A stretch of 64,000 nt of DNA from an uncultured Paracoccaceae bacterium (GTDB taxonomy: Bacteria > Pseudomonadota > Alphaproteobacteria > Rhodobacterales > Rhodobacteraceae), in assembly GCA_947496605.1 (NCBI GenBank), contig CANMDF010000001.1, forward strand, positions 558,001 to 622,000. The letters run 5' to 3'. The translations under genes and the position numbers were made by a program. A model generated the notes under the pieces. It saw only the letters and a program-made list of their open reading frames with translations. It did no database searches and had not been told where the DNA came from. Positions 17,616 through 26,023 of the stretch are shown here, piece after piece; position 1 is the first letter of the stretch; the number at the start of each line of letters is the position of its first letter.

Positions 17616-17648
17616 TTCGGGCAACTGTCATTTAGGGTTGTTACAACG

Positions 17649-17693
17649 AAAAAACGGCCCGCGATACAATACACAACATGCGGGCCGTTTTTC
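17649..17693. terminator. Second, bidirectional terminator hairpin
   Basis: AAAAACGGCCCGC on the left arm (ending 17662) and GCGGGCCGTTTTT on the right (17680-17692) form a stem of about 13 bp with A- and T-runs on the two flanks, so it can end transcripts from either direction. It would also stop read-through from the minus-strand LuxR gene. Confidence 0.8.
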
Positions 17694-18029
17694 CCTTTTC
17701 AGGGGAGAAAAGTGCGGCACCAATCCCGGAAGAAGATCAGCGCCGCAACGATTGGTGTGCCAGTCCAAATTTCGGGACGAGGAGCCAGCACGTATCGTTT
17801 GCGTCGACGTGAACTGGCAAACCAGTCACGCCAACATCCGGTTACCCGGAACAGAGTTACAGAGCCTTGAAATAACAAAGTTTATAACCCCACGTTCCCA
17901 GGCCTAAGGCCACCACTCACGGAACATCTTCATCTTGTCATTTAACCCTACGTTAAGAAAGTATGGGAAACCTGACCATTTGGCAAAATTTTTATAAATC
18001 GAACCTAACGTCAGACGAAACGACGTTGC
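17694..18029. other. Non-coding stretch between tsf terminators and luxR
   Basis: No convincing gene is visible here. An 8-bp inverted repeat, CACCAATC (17718-17725) and GATTGGTG (17750-17757), is present. On the minus strand, just after the LuxR stop, AACGTC/GACGTT arms (18007-18012 and 18022-18027) could form a weak terminator. The last part is AT-rich. Confidence 0.4.
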
Positions 18030-18794
18030 TTAGATGGCGTCATTTTCCATGACAAACATCTGATTATAGAACGCCGCTTTCAACACAGCTTGTGCTGTCG
18101 TTTCAACGTCCAATGCTTCGCGGGCCAGCCGCAAGTGCTTTTCGACTGTTGCAGGCGTTAGCTCTAGCAAAACTGCGATATCTTGGGTTGTCTTGCCGTC
18201 ACCGACCCATTGCAGAACCTCGCGTTGGCGCTTGGTCAGGTTCCGCTCACCAGAGTAGGGCAGGGTCAGTAACTTCAGATGCATGACATTGTTCATCACA
18301 ATGATTTCTTCACCGTATTTGGCCCACGTCTGTTCAACGGCTTCTTGGCTCATACCCGGTTTGGCTGTTAGGGCAATTGCCCCTTTGGTGCGCTCAGAGA
18401 TTGAACGAAAACTAATTGTGTAGCCTGCTGTGACATCCATGGATTTGTTAAATTCCATGACCCGCAGTTCACTGGGGGTCAGGTTGTCAACGCGGTTCAT
18501 ATCCATCATCCAACGCCAGCTGCAAGCGCCGCTATTGGCCAGCGCCCACCGCAGCATTGGCGCATGATAGTACAGACCTTCATCAAAGAAGACCTTCATG
18601 TATTCAGGGCTTTGCGTCGACAAAAGTACCCAGTCTTGTGGATCACCAAGGCCGGTTGACGTGCGATAACGTGTGAAACCATACATCAGCCGGTCAAATC
18701 CATATGTCGACATTTGACGGGTATGAACGTCCCAAAGCTCTTCAACTGTCCGGGCGTTGGTAAGCCGTTCAAGGTGAACCACAAGAGATGTCAT
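18030..18794 (-). CDS. LuxR-family regulator with autoinducer-binding-type domain (solo)
   Basis: A 254-residue regulator with an N-terminal autoinducer-binding-like domain (about residues 15-165) and a C-terminal LuxR helix-turn-helix (LTKRQREVLQWVGDGKTTQD from about 185, then ATVEKHLRLAREALDV). No luxI-type synthase gene is in the window. By my alignment to TraR numbering, the homoserine-lactone contact residues are changed: W57 is Tyr (SPEYM), Y61 is Phe, and D70 of the DP pair is Ala (YYHAPML). It may therefore sense a different ligand. The ATG overlaps the aroQ stop (ATGA), so the two are co-translated. Confidence 0.85.
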   Translation of the reverse strand: MTSLVVHLERLTNARTVEELWDVHTRQMSTYGFDRLMYGFTRYRTSTGLGDPQDWVLLSTQSPEYMKVFFDEGLYYHAPMLRWALANSGACSWRWMMDMNRVDNLTPSELRVMEFNKSMDVTAGYTISFRSISERTKGAIALTAKPGMSQEAVEQTWAKYGEEIIVMNNVMHLKLLTLPYSGERNLTKRQREVLQWVGDGKTTQDIAVLLELTPATVEKHLRLAREALDVETTAQAVLKAAFYNQMFVMENDAI

Positions 18795-19237
18795 TTCTTT
18801 TCTCCGATGTAGGACACAATCGCATCCAGAGCGAGGGGGTAGCCCGCGGCGCCAAAGCCACAGATTTGGCCAACGGCAACTGGGGCAACATAAGATTTTT
18901 GACGAAACACTTCACGCGCATGAATGTTCGACAAATGGAGTTCAACAACTGGCAGCATAATGCTTGAAATTGCATCCATCAACGCCACTGATGTGTGCGT
19001 GTAGGCACCTGCATTCAGGATAACGCCGTCATGCACCCCACGCGCGGCATGCAAAAGATCAACCAGCTCACCTTCATGGTTGCTTTGCGCAAAAATGATC
19101 TTGATCCCAAGCGCATCGGCTTTTGCCTGACACAGCGATTCAATGTCGGCAAGGGTCGTTGCACCGTAAACCTCAGGTTGGCGGGTGCCGAGCAGGTTCA
19201 GGTTTGGACCATTGAGGATTAAGATGGAGCACGTCAT
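18791..19237 (-). CDS. aroQ: 3-dehydroquinate dehydratase, type II
   Basis: A 148-residue dodecameric-type enzyme of the shikimate pathway converting 3-dehydroquinate to 3-dehydroshikimate. The family opening LNGPNLNLLGTRQPEVYG (about residues 8-25) contains the catalytic Arg and Tyr of the lid. FAQSNHEGELVDLLH (about 49-63) and NAGAYTHTSVALMDA (about 76-90) are present, and the catalytic His lies in ELHLSNIHARE (about 98-108). Complete and of normal length. Its stop overlaps the start of the LuxR-type gene. Confidence 0.95.
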   Translation of the reverse strand: MTCSILILNGPNLNLLGTRQPEVYGATTLADIESLCQAKADALGIKIIFAQSNHEGELVDLLHAARGVHDGVILNAGAYTHTSVALMDAISSIMLPVVELHLSNIHAREVFRQKSYVAPVAVGQICGFGAAGYPLALDAIVSYIGEKK

Positions 19238-19328
19238 GCGCTTTCTGTACCACCATTGATCATATGGTCAAAATGGATTTGTGCCAATTACGAAACAAAG
19301 CCCCAAACCGTGTGATCACCGCGACAAA

Positions 19329-20282
19329 CTACCCTAGATTGTCCGGGGTAAGCAGTGTGACCTGCCGGTTCGTAGCAAGACGCGCCATATCGCGATCATA
19401 AAGGCGCAAAAGATGGGCGCGTTCCCAAGGACTCCAAGGATCAAAAGTGCCATTTGTCTTGTTGCGCGGATAGCGGGATTGGATATCGCGACGCTGGTCG
19501 ACCACGGCCTGCACGCCATCCGTCAATGCCATCAATTCGAGCGCAGCCATTGCACGCGCTGACGCTGATTGCCGCTTACTGTTGCCCTTTGGAGCGTCAA
19601 AAGTCGTTACATCCACGGCATCGCCTGCCAGCTTTTGGAGTAATTTGGGTGCCATGTCGGCATTGGCCACAAAATCCTCGAACTTCCATACGAATATCCG
19701 CGCCTGAGGAAAGTGCTTGCTGACAACATTGATGACGCCATTCCAGCCCGGCATGTGATTGAAGACCCGCGCACACATATGCCGCGATGTCGTGATATTT
19801 GTACTATCGCTCTGCAAAGACCGGAAATACTCGACATACGCTGCGGCAAAGAAGTCAGCGTAGTTGCGCACGGATAAGAAAATCTCGCGCACGGGGTAGG
19901 GGGTTTCTTTTGCGAAAGAGGCCACAAAAGGATCACGGTAGCGGTAAAGCTGGCCGGTTTTGACGCAGTTCCCGCAGTGGCCCGCAAAATTCTCGTCCGA
20001 CAGGATGATGCGGGTAGGTGACTTGGCTTGGATTGGTGCAAAGAATGCTTTTGTCATGCCACGTAAGGTTGGGTCGTCAATGACCGTTTTACGTTTTATA
20101 CCAATAGCTTGATAGGCGTTCTGCTGACACGGAACGGTGAATTCCTTGCGCAGATCTCGGTGTGGCACGTAGTAGGTGCCCTCGCGCAACAAGCGCCCCT
20201 TATTGCGCTGCAGGGACTTTTGTAGAAACGTCGTGGCTGTCTTGTGAAAGCCGCCATGCAACACTGTGAAAGGCTCAGCCAT
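19329..20282 (-). CDS. Sulfotransferase-like protein of a surface-glycan island
   Basis: A 317-residue protein. The start at 20282 is chosen because residues from there open with LHGGFHKTATTFLQKSL (about 7-23), the PAPS 5'-phosphosulfate loop pattern of sulfotransferases, and the ATG overlaps the stop of the upstream glycosyltransferase by 8 bases. A second pattern, FLSVRNYADFFAAAYVEYF (about 145-163), fits the 3'-phosphate-binding strand and helix. It probably transfers sulfate from PAPS to a glycan, but many bacterial homologues are untested. Overall similarity to characterised enzymes looks low. Confidence 0.65.
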   Translation of the reverse strand: MAEPFTVLHGGFHKTATTFLQKSLQRNKGRLLREGTYYVPHRDLRKEFTVPCQQNAYQAIGIKRKTVIDDPTLRGMTKAFFAPIQAKSPTRIILSDENFAGHCGNCVKTGQLYRYRDPFVASFAKETPYPVREIFLSVRNYADFFAAAYVEYFRSLQSDSTNITTSRHMCARVFNHMPGWNGVINVVSKHFPQARIFVWKFEDFVANADMAPKLLQKLAGDAVDVTTFDAPKGNSKRQSASARAMAALELMALTDGVQAVVDQRRDIQSRYPRNKTNGTFDPWSPWERAHLLRLYDRDMARLATNRQVTLLTPDNLG

Positions 20283-22206
20283 CGGCCTGCTTCTCGCGCC
20301 ACGCGGCACCATTATCAATTTGCGCAATCTGGTCGCGGAATGCGGGCCAACCATCGCGGGCCTTAAGCTCGGTGATTTTCGCGATATGCCAATCGCATGC
20401 GGCAACATGCAAAGCTGCTAATTCTGGATCAGCTATCAGTTTGTCATATTCTTCACGTGCCGCGGGCAGGCGGGCCAGAATTGAATCGTCATAGACATGA
20501 TTGGTGTTCATAGACTGCCAATAGTCTATCCCTTGGTCCGCATTAATGTGGTTGGTACGCCCACGATCACGTTTCACAAGAAAGCTATCGATCGACCGCA
20601 CCGCATAGTGATGCAACCGCGCGTATTCATGCGAAAAATTGCCATGGGCGGACCAGCCTGATTTCAGGTACTCCACCGGCATCGTCTGCCCGCCTGCATC
20701 GACCCAACGCACATCCTTGGCGTCCGGCTTAACGAGTGGGCGGTGGATTTTGATGCGTTTGAACTTGTCGTTGTTCCGTGTGAGTGTTTTGAGGCCAGAG
20801 GCCCGATAATGGGGAAACGTGTTTTCAGGGGCAGCCCAAAGGAACTGTTCTGTCACGAAACCGGGGTCGTAGTTTTCAACCTGCCCATGTCCGAATAGCT
20901 TCCAGCAAAACGAGATCGCATCCACGTCACCAACCTTGGCCATCAAATCCTTAAGATGACCGCCACCTGTGCGGATCATCAAAAACTCGTCCACATCCGC
21001 GCACATCAACCAATCGGCTTCTTGTGTTTTGTCGTGCCATTGCGACCGCCGGAGCGCTTTGCGCTGTGGGCTTTGACCGGGCTTGAGTTGGTTCGCGACG
21101 TGGCTTGCCAGCCCCAGCGCATCAAGCCGTTCGGCGATCTTATCGGTGCCATCATCACAGTCATTCGTAAAGATTGTGAAATCGGTGAAACCGATAGACC
21201 GATGATAGGCGATCCATTCAAGCATGAACGGACCTTCGTTCTTCATCGTTGTCACAATTGTATATGTGTGGTCAGGGACAACGGCCGCCTCAGCCGCCAA
21301 TCGGGTTCGCTTAAGCTGGCGAAAGGTAGTCATCGTGCGTGCGGCTATCTCTGGCCGATCGCGGTCCGCAAAATAAGCGCTCAACGCACCCGCATACCAC
21401 CTGAGCTCACGGCGTTTGCGGTAAAGCGCATAAAACAGGTCTGGCGTCAGTTCACCAAGAACACCCGCAATCATAATCGGTTTCAACGCGTCAATTTTGC
21501 GTAGAAAAACAGCTGATTTATGATTTGAGAACCAACACTTGTAACCCGTGACGTTCGGTCCGGCCAAGCGTTCAAAATGTTGCCTGTCTGGTGCGAAATA
21601 GGGATCATAGAACACACTTACAGTGCTGGCAGCTTTCACGGTTTCTTTGGCATCACTTAGGGGCAGGGACCAATCCTGACGCTGCCCGATCCAATAACGA
21701 TCTTCCCAAGGAACAATATCTGGATCAAGCGTCGATTGCGGATTAAAAGCCAAGACATGCGCGCCGGGTACCAAAGACGCAAAGACCAAAGCGGCAAATG
21801 CGCCCATAGAAGAGCCCGCGAAAACAACGCGTTCGAACGGATCAAAGAAACCATCATCCCGCAACTTTTCCATGCGAGCAATCAAATCTGCATCGCGATA
21901 CCACATTTTGCCATGCGCCATCACGCCCAGATGTGAAACGGAAAGATCACGCGCAAATTTGTAGGCCCAAGGGACGCGGTCGGTACTATTATCGTTCACG
22001 TTAGACAAGTTGTCGAAGGACACAAACAAGACCGGACGCGCCCGTTTCACGTACATCAGCGAATGTCGTGACGTCTTCTCAAAGAAACCTTCGCCAGTGC
22101 CGCCCGGCGCCAATTCTGAGAACCAAAGCGGCTGCGCAATATCCGGCAGAACCACGTCTTCCGGCGCATCCAGGTTGGCGTCATCATCGTCGGTCTGTTC
22201 CGTCAT
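20275..22206 (-). CDS. Two-domain protein: hydrolase-like N-terminus fused to GT2-type glycosyltransferase
   Basis: A 643-residue cytoplasmic protein with two parts. The first (about residues 55-270) looks like an alpha/beta-hydrolase: strand RPVLFVSFDNLSN, nucleophile elbow FAGSSMGAFAAL (S133) and a possible catalytic histidine in SNHKSA. The second (about 310-560) is a GT2-like glycosyltransferase: TIVTTMKNEGPFMLEWIAYH, FTIFTNDCDDGTD and the metal-binding CADVDEF. C-terminal helices follow. The fusion suggests a transferase that also trims or de-esterifies its acceptor, which is inference. It is divergent from the methyltransferase pair and precedes the sulfotransferase-like gene. Confidence 0.7.
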   Translation of the reverse strand: MTEQTDDDDANLDAPEDVVLPDIAQPLWFSELAPGGTGEGFFEKTSRHSLMYVKRARPVLFVSFDNLSNVNDNSTDRVPWAYKFARDLSVSHLGVMAHGKMWYRDADLIARMEKLRDDGFFDPFERVVFAGSSMGAFAALVFASLVPGAHVLAFNPQSTLDPDIVPWEDRYWIGQRQDWSLPLSDAKETVKAASTVSVFYDPYFAPDRQHFERLAGPNVTGYKCWFSNHKSAVFLRKIDALKPIMIAGVLGELTPDLFYALYRKRRELRWYAGALSAYFADRDRPEIAARTMTTFRQLKRTRLAAEAAVVPDHTYTIVTTMKNEGPFMLEWIAYHRSIGFTDFTIFTNDCDDGTDKIAERLDALGLASHVANQLKPGQSPQRKALRRSQWHDKTQEADWLMCADVDEFLMIRTGGGHLKDLMAKVGDVDAISFCWKLFGHGQVENYDPGFVTEQFLWAAPENTFPHYRASGLKTLTRNNDKFKRIKIHRPLVKPDAKDVRWVDAGGQTMPVEYLKSGWSAHGNFSHEYARLHHYAVRSIDSFLVKRDRGRTNHINADQGIDYWQSMNTNHVYDDSILARLPAAREEYDKLIADPELAALHVAACDWHIAKITELKARDGWPAFRDQIAQIDNGAAWREKQADG

Positions 22207-22309
22207 TCCCGTGGGCCGCTCAGCTTTCTAACTTGCCATTCTGTGATGGCTTGATTGGGGTGATCATGCAAGTGGGCTTAACATAGTTAAGGGGACTTGG
22301 GCATGCTGA

Positions 22310-23098
22310 GTGGGCATGCTAAGCCTAGAACAATGCAGTAACGGGAACTTTGATGTGGGGATAGATAGCGCCTTCGGTATTCAGCTGATCAAAGCGCGAT
22401 CTCTTGTGAGCGGTAAGTCATCAGCGGTGATGTTGGGCCGTCAATCGCTCAAAGTAAGACGTGGCCAACGTCCATTTTTCAAGCAGGCACTGCGGGAAGC
22501 GGAACTGCCGCTCAGGTATAGTCTCTACCAGCAGGAAGATGGCTTCTCTGAAACCTTCTTTGACCGTATCGGATATCCCGAAATGAAATCTATGGATGCG
22601 TCAACGTATGAAGGCTGCGACATCGCCCAAGATCTGAATGACCCGATAGGCGCTGATTTACGCGGTCAGTTTGATGTTGTGATTGACGGGGGCACGATAG
22701 AGCATGTTTTTAACACGCCCCAAGTGCTCGATAATGTATTTCATATGCTGAAGGACGACGGAATTTTCATCTCGATCAACGGGATGACTGGTTGGGCCGG
22801 GCACGGGTTTTATCAGTTCAGCCCCGAACTTGTTTGGCGGTATTGGCAAGATACGCGGCGTTGTGTGGTCGAGAGATGTGCGGCTGTCTGCATTGATCCG
22901 TCTCAACCAACAATCGAGGTCACAGACACCGGGAAGGGTGGGGCACGCTTTCGCTCGAAGGGCCTGACGGGGCGATGGTACCTGTTCTACATTATTCGCA
23001 AAGGTCCGACGGCAAATGACGCCGACAAAATCACCAAGACCCAGCAAGGCGATTACGCAGTGACGTGGGAAAGAGCAAAAGAAAGCGACGCGCCATGA
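22310..23098 (+). CDS. Class I SAM-dependent methyltransferase-like protein
   Basis: A 262-residue protein whose central part, FDVVIDGGTIEHVFNTPQVLDNVFHMLKDDGIFISINGMTG (about residues 122-162), is the motif-II to motif-III region of small-molecule methyltransferases. The usual N-terminal glycine-rich motif I is poorly recognisable, so the assignment is to the fold rather than a known activity. The start is GTG at 22310 or ATG at 22316; AAGGGG lies upstream. Its stop overlaps the next methyltransferase gene (ATGA). Located in the glycan island. Confidence 0.6.
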   Translation: MGMLSLEQCSNGNFDVGIDSAFGIQLIKARSLVSGKSSAVMLGRQSLKVRRGQRPFFKQALREAELPLRYSLYQQEDGFSETFFDRIGYPEMKSMDASTYEGCDIAQDLNDPIGADLRGQFDVVIDGGTIEHVFNTPQVLDNVFHMLKDDGIFISINGMTGWAGHGFYQFSPELVWRYWQDTRRCVVERCAAVCIDPSQPTIEVTDTGKGGARFRSKGLTGRWYLFYIIRKGPTANDADKITKTQQGDYAVTWERAKESDAP

Positions 23099-23766
23099 CC
23101 AACCTGACCGACCTTGCGGACAAATATGGGTCCGACAAAGGGTCGAAAAAGCATCGCTACACCGAACTTTATCATATGTTGTTTCAGCCGCACGTTGATC
23201 GGCCCATCAACTTTATGGAGATGGGATTACTGATTGGCGGGCCTGAACACGGTATAGATGCCAATCGCGAGACAACTGATCTCCCGTCGATCCGGATGTG
23301 GTTGGAGTATTTCACACAAGCCCAGATAACCGGCCTCGATATCTCGGACTTTTCGTGGTTTGAACATGAACGTTTTTCCTTCGTGCGCTGTGATATGGAC
23401 ACCCGAAAGGCGATCCGCAGGGCAACAGAAAAGCTACCTGAAATGGATATCATCATCGATGATGCATCACATGCCTCGCATCATCAGCAAAACGCGTTTC
23501 TGGAACTCTTTCCAAAGGTGAAGTCCGGTGGACTTTATATCATCGAAGATTTGCGGTGGCAGCCCCCGGCCTATGAAAAGCAGAACACCACAAAAACAGC
23601 GATCTTGTTTCAAACCTATCTGCAGGATCGAGAGTTCAGCCATACTGACGACACTGTCGCAACGGAGTTCAATGCGCTGCGGGGGCAAATGTCAGGGTGC
23701 TTCCTGTTTCAGGTTAAGTATCAAAAGCAAAGGCGTGATCAGGTGTTGGTCGTACACAAGACTTAA
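23095..23766 (+). CDS. Class I SAM-dependent methyltransferase (glycan or natural-product type)
   Basis: A 223-residue protein beginning MTNLTDLADKYGSDKGSKKHRYTELYHMLF, a start typical of macrolide-sugar O-methyltransferase and related proteins. ITGLDISDF (about 76-84) is the acidic loop that would bind SAM ribose, and MDIIIDDASHASHHQQNAF (about 114-132) contributes the metal or acceptor site. The ATG at 23095 overlaps the preceding gene's stop, so the two methyltransferases are translated together. A role in O-methylating a sugar residue of the local glycan is inferred. Confidence 0.72.
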   Translation: MTNLTDLADKYGSDKGSKKHRYTELYHMLFQPHVDRPINFMEMGLLIGGPEHGIDANRETTDLPSIRMWLEYFTQAQITGLDISDFSWFEHERFSFVRCDMDTRKAIRRATEKLPEMDIIIDDASHASHHQQNAFLELFPKVKSGGLYIIEDLRWQPPAYEKQNTTKTAILFQTYLQDREFSHTDDTVATEFNALRGQMSGCFLFQVKYQKQRRDQVLVVHKT

Positions 23767-23818
23767 ACTTCGGGCGAAAATAGTGTTTCAATGCCAATCA
23801 GCCATGATCGCCAAGCAA

Positions 23819-24925
23819 TCAGATCGTACTGCTTGCGAACACACTTTGGGCGAGGGGATCTGGAACCAAGCTTTCCGAAGAATTGTGCGTTCGGTCATAG
23901 CTCCAATTATTGGATATTGAACGGCAATGTAGAAATCCCAAACCTGCACATTCATGATCGGCTAAGCCTTTCAACCCATGTATACGCCACGCCAAATCCT
24001 TGACAGGCCCCTGAGGGTCAAGACACCATTTTGGATACATAGGCTGTTCTTTTTCTGCTTTGCGCAGCACATGTGAAGCATGACAAATTTGGGTGTCAGT
24101 CATAGCGTATCGCCAGACACCATTCAAAGTGAGGAAGCCCTTCTTCTGCGCTGCGAGTTGATCAAAGACAGTGCGCCCCGTTGGCCCATAAGCCAACTCA
24201 TCGATGTCCATATTCAAGACCCCCGACGCTTGGCGCAAAAACCTGCGCCGGGCTATTTCGAGTACAGCAAATTGAAGATAGCGATGCCTATGATGTTCAC
24301 GAGAAGCACCCGGAGGGCCGAATGCAAAAGGCATTGAGACAACGTCAAAAACGTCTAAGCCTGCGATACCATCCAGGGTCTCTAAAATTTCCGATGTGCC
24401 GTATTTTGTGGACGCGTTGTCAAACAGGATAATTGCATTCACACCCTGCGTTTCGACATGAAACTGAGCCCAATCGCGGATCCACGCGAGATCGTTGTCT
24501 CGGCTAAGCGTAAACAGCGCGCGTTTACCGCTATAATCTTTGAGCTGCGACGGTCCTACAGTTTGACGAAAACTCATTTGTGGGTGTGTGATAATCAATT
24601 CGGTCGGATGTGGTACCTCGCTGACAAATTCCAACGTGCACGAACGCTTCGTTTGGCTCACTTCTGTAACTGTCACCGCACTTCCATCCAAAGTAATGAT
24701 GGCGTCTTTGATAAACCGTCGCATCGTCTGCCTGAGCGGTGGCCCAACGGCAACAACTTTGGTTGGATCTTCGCCAGCAAACAGATCATAGAACAGTGTA
24801 TGCGTGTCGATGGTCTGTCTTAAATCAGGGTCGCCCATTGCCCAATCAGGGACATCCCGCCCTTTGAAATGAGATGGCAAAATGCAGTACGACACAGGTT
24901 GTGGTGCTTTGTGCAACAACTTCAT
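23819..24925 (-). CDS. Glycosyltransferase (GT92/GT2-like, DxD type)
   Basis: A 368-residue protein. The core reads LFTLSRDNDLAWIRDWAQFHVETQGVNAIILFDNAST (from about residue 147), followed by the metal-binding NMDIDELAY (about 222-230), as in DUF23/GT92-like enzymes that add hexoses to cell-surface glycans. I start it at 24925 (AGGG upstream); an ATG at 24952 is also possible. It faces the methyltransferase genes tail to tail and is divergent from the next glycosyltransferase. Acceptor and donor are unknown. Confidence 0.7.
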   Translation of the reverse strand: MKLLHKAPQPVSYCILPSHFKGRDVPDWAMGDPDLRQTIDTHTLFYDLFAGEDPTKVVAVGPPLRQTMRRFIKDAIITLDGSAVTVTEVSQTKRSCTLEFVSEVPHPTELIITHPQMSFRQTVGPSQLKDYSGKRALFTLSRDNDLAWIRDWAQFHVETQGVNAIILFDNASTKYGTSEILETLDGIAGLDVFDVVSMPFAFGPPGASREHHRHRYLQFAVLEIARRRFLRQASGVLNMDIDELAYGPTGRTVFDQLAAQKKGFLTLNGVWRYAMTDTQICHASHVLRKAEKEQPMYPKWCLDPQGPVKDLAWRIHGLKGLADHECAGLGFLHCRSISNNWSYDRTHNSSESLVPDPLAQSVFASSTI

Positions 24926-25079
24926 TTCGACCCTGCTTTCGTTTCCGATCATCTGTGTCCATGCATACGAACAAGTCCAAGTCTGTGGCAACATCTATTG
25001 CTCTTCACGTGTCCAGCGATGATCTGATAGGGAAGGGCGCATAACAAGGCGTCACCTTCCTAAGAACAGGACCATCATC

Positions 25080-25928
25080 ATGCCTAAGCTTCCACCGATT
25101 GGCGCCCTTTGGATCGGTGGGTCGCTGACTTGGCTTGAGCAACTTTGCCTCAAGTCCTTTGTGGCGCACGGTCATGAAACGGTGCTGTACACCTATGGCG
25201 ACGTGCGTAACGTGCCCGATGGTGTGAACATCTGCGATGGTCGCGACATCCTCGATACCGATAACTTTATCTTGCATGAACGCACGCAAAGCGTTGCTTT
25301 GTTTTCCGATCTTTTTCGGTTTCACATGATCAAGCAGAACCCAGATATGATCTACGTTGATACAGATGTGTATTGCCTGAAACCGTTCGATTTCCAGAAC
25401 CCATTCTTATTTGGCTACGAAAAGCGAGGGGGCTTGAATGGTGCTATTCTGCGACTGCCCCCTGACTCTTTGATCCTGCGGGAAATGCTCGCTTTCATGG
25501 AAGAAACCCATCCTATGCCACGCTGGGTGGCGCCAAATGTTCAGGTTGAAATGGATCGTCGGGCCGCAGAAGGAAACCCAATGCATGTTGGTGAGTTTCC
25601 GTGGGGCATTTGGGGGCCCATTGGGTTAACTGCGATCGCACGTCAAACTGGTGAGATTTCGCACGCTAAATCCGAAGAGTATTTCTATCCGGTGCCGTTT
25701 AGAGATCGTCGCTTCTTACTGCGCAGGCCAATGATGACGTTGAATTATTTGACCGAGAATTCCCACGCCATTCATCTTTGGGCACCAATCAAGCGACTGG
25801 CCGCCAGCCGGCATGATGGGCTTTGTCCACCCAAGAGTTTTGTAGGCAAGGCGTTGGCAGATTACGGGATCAATCCTGAGGATGCACCTGTGCCGACAAC
25901 AAACAAACGCGAGGTAAGTTACGACTAG
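25080..25928 (+). CDS. Glycosyltransferase with DxD sugar-binding motif
   Basis: A 282-residue protein starting MPKLPPIGALWIGGSLTWLEQLCLKSFVAHGHETVLYTYG, the N-terminal strand and helix of GT32-like enzymes. SVALFSDLFRFHMIKQNPDMIYVDTDVYCLKPF (about residues 71-103) contains the DTD nucleotide-sugar and metal motif. Such proteins transfer galactose or mannose to capsule, LPS or protein glycans. It ends the glycan island; an AT-rich stretch separates it from the inositol operon. Confidence 0.75.
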   Translation: MPKLPPIGALWIGGSLTWLEQLCLKSFVAHGHETVLYTYGDVRNVPDGVNICDGRDILDTDNFILHERTQSVALFSDLFRFHMIKQNPDMIYVDTDVYCLKPFDFQNPFLFGYEKRGGLNGAILRLPPDSLILREMLAFMEETHPMPRWVAPNVQVEMDRRAAEGNPMHVGEFPWGIWGPIGLTAIARQTGEISHAKSEEYFYPVPFRDRRFLLRRPMMTLNYLTENSHAIHLWAPIKRLAASRHDGLCPPKSFVGKALADYGINPEDAPVPTTNKREVSYD

Positions 25929-26023
25929 GTTCCGCTGTTAGGCTACTTATATTACATAATACTGATTATGCGATAAATGTATACGAATTTACCATAATGG
26001 TTTCAAAGCCCTACACCGCTCAC

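Noticed and set aside
16430..17674. Long cysteine- and histidine-rich open frame opposite tsf
   Set aside because: Antisense shadow of tsf and the end of rpsB, whose identities are certain; it also crosses the terminator.
17562..17870. Open frame of about 100 codons directly after tsf
   Set aside because: It runs through both terminators and has no ribosome site or protein-like composition.
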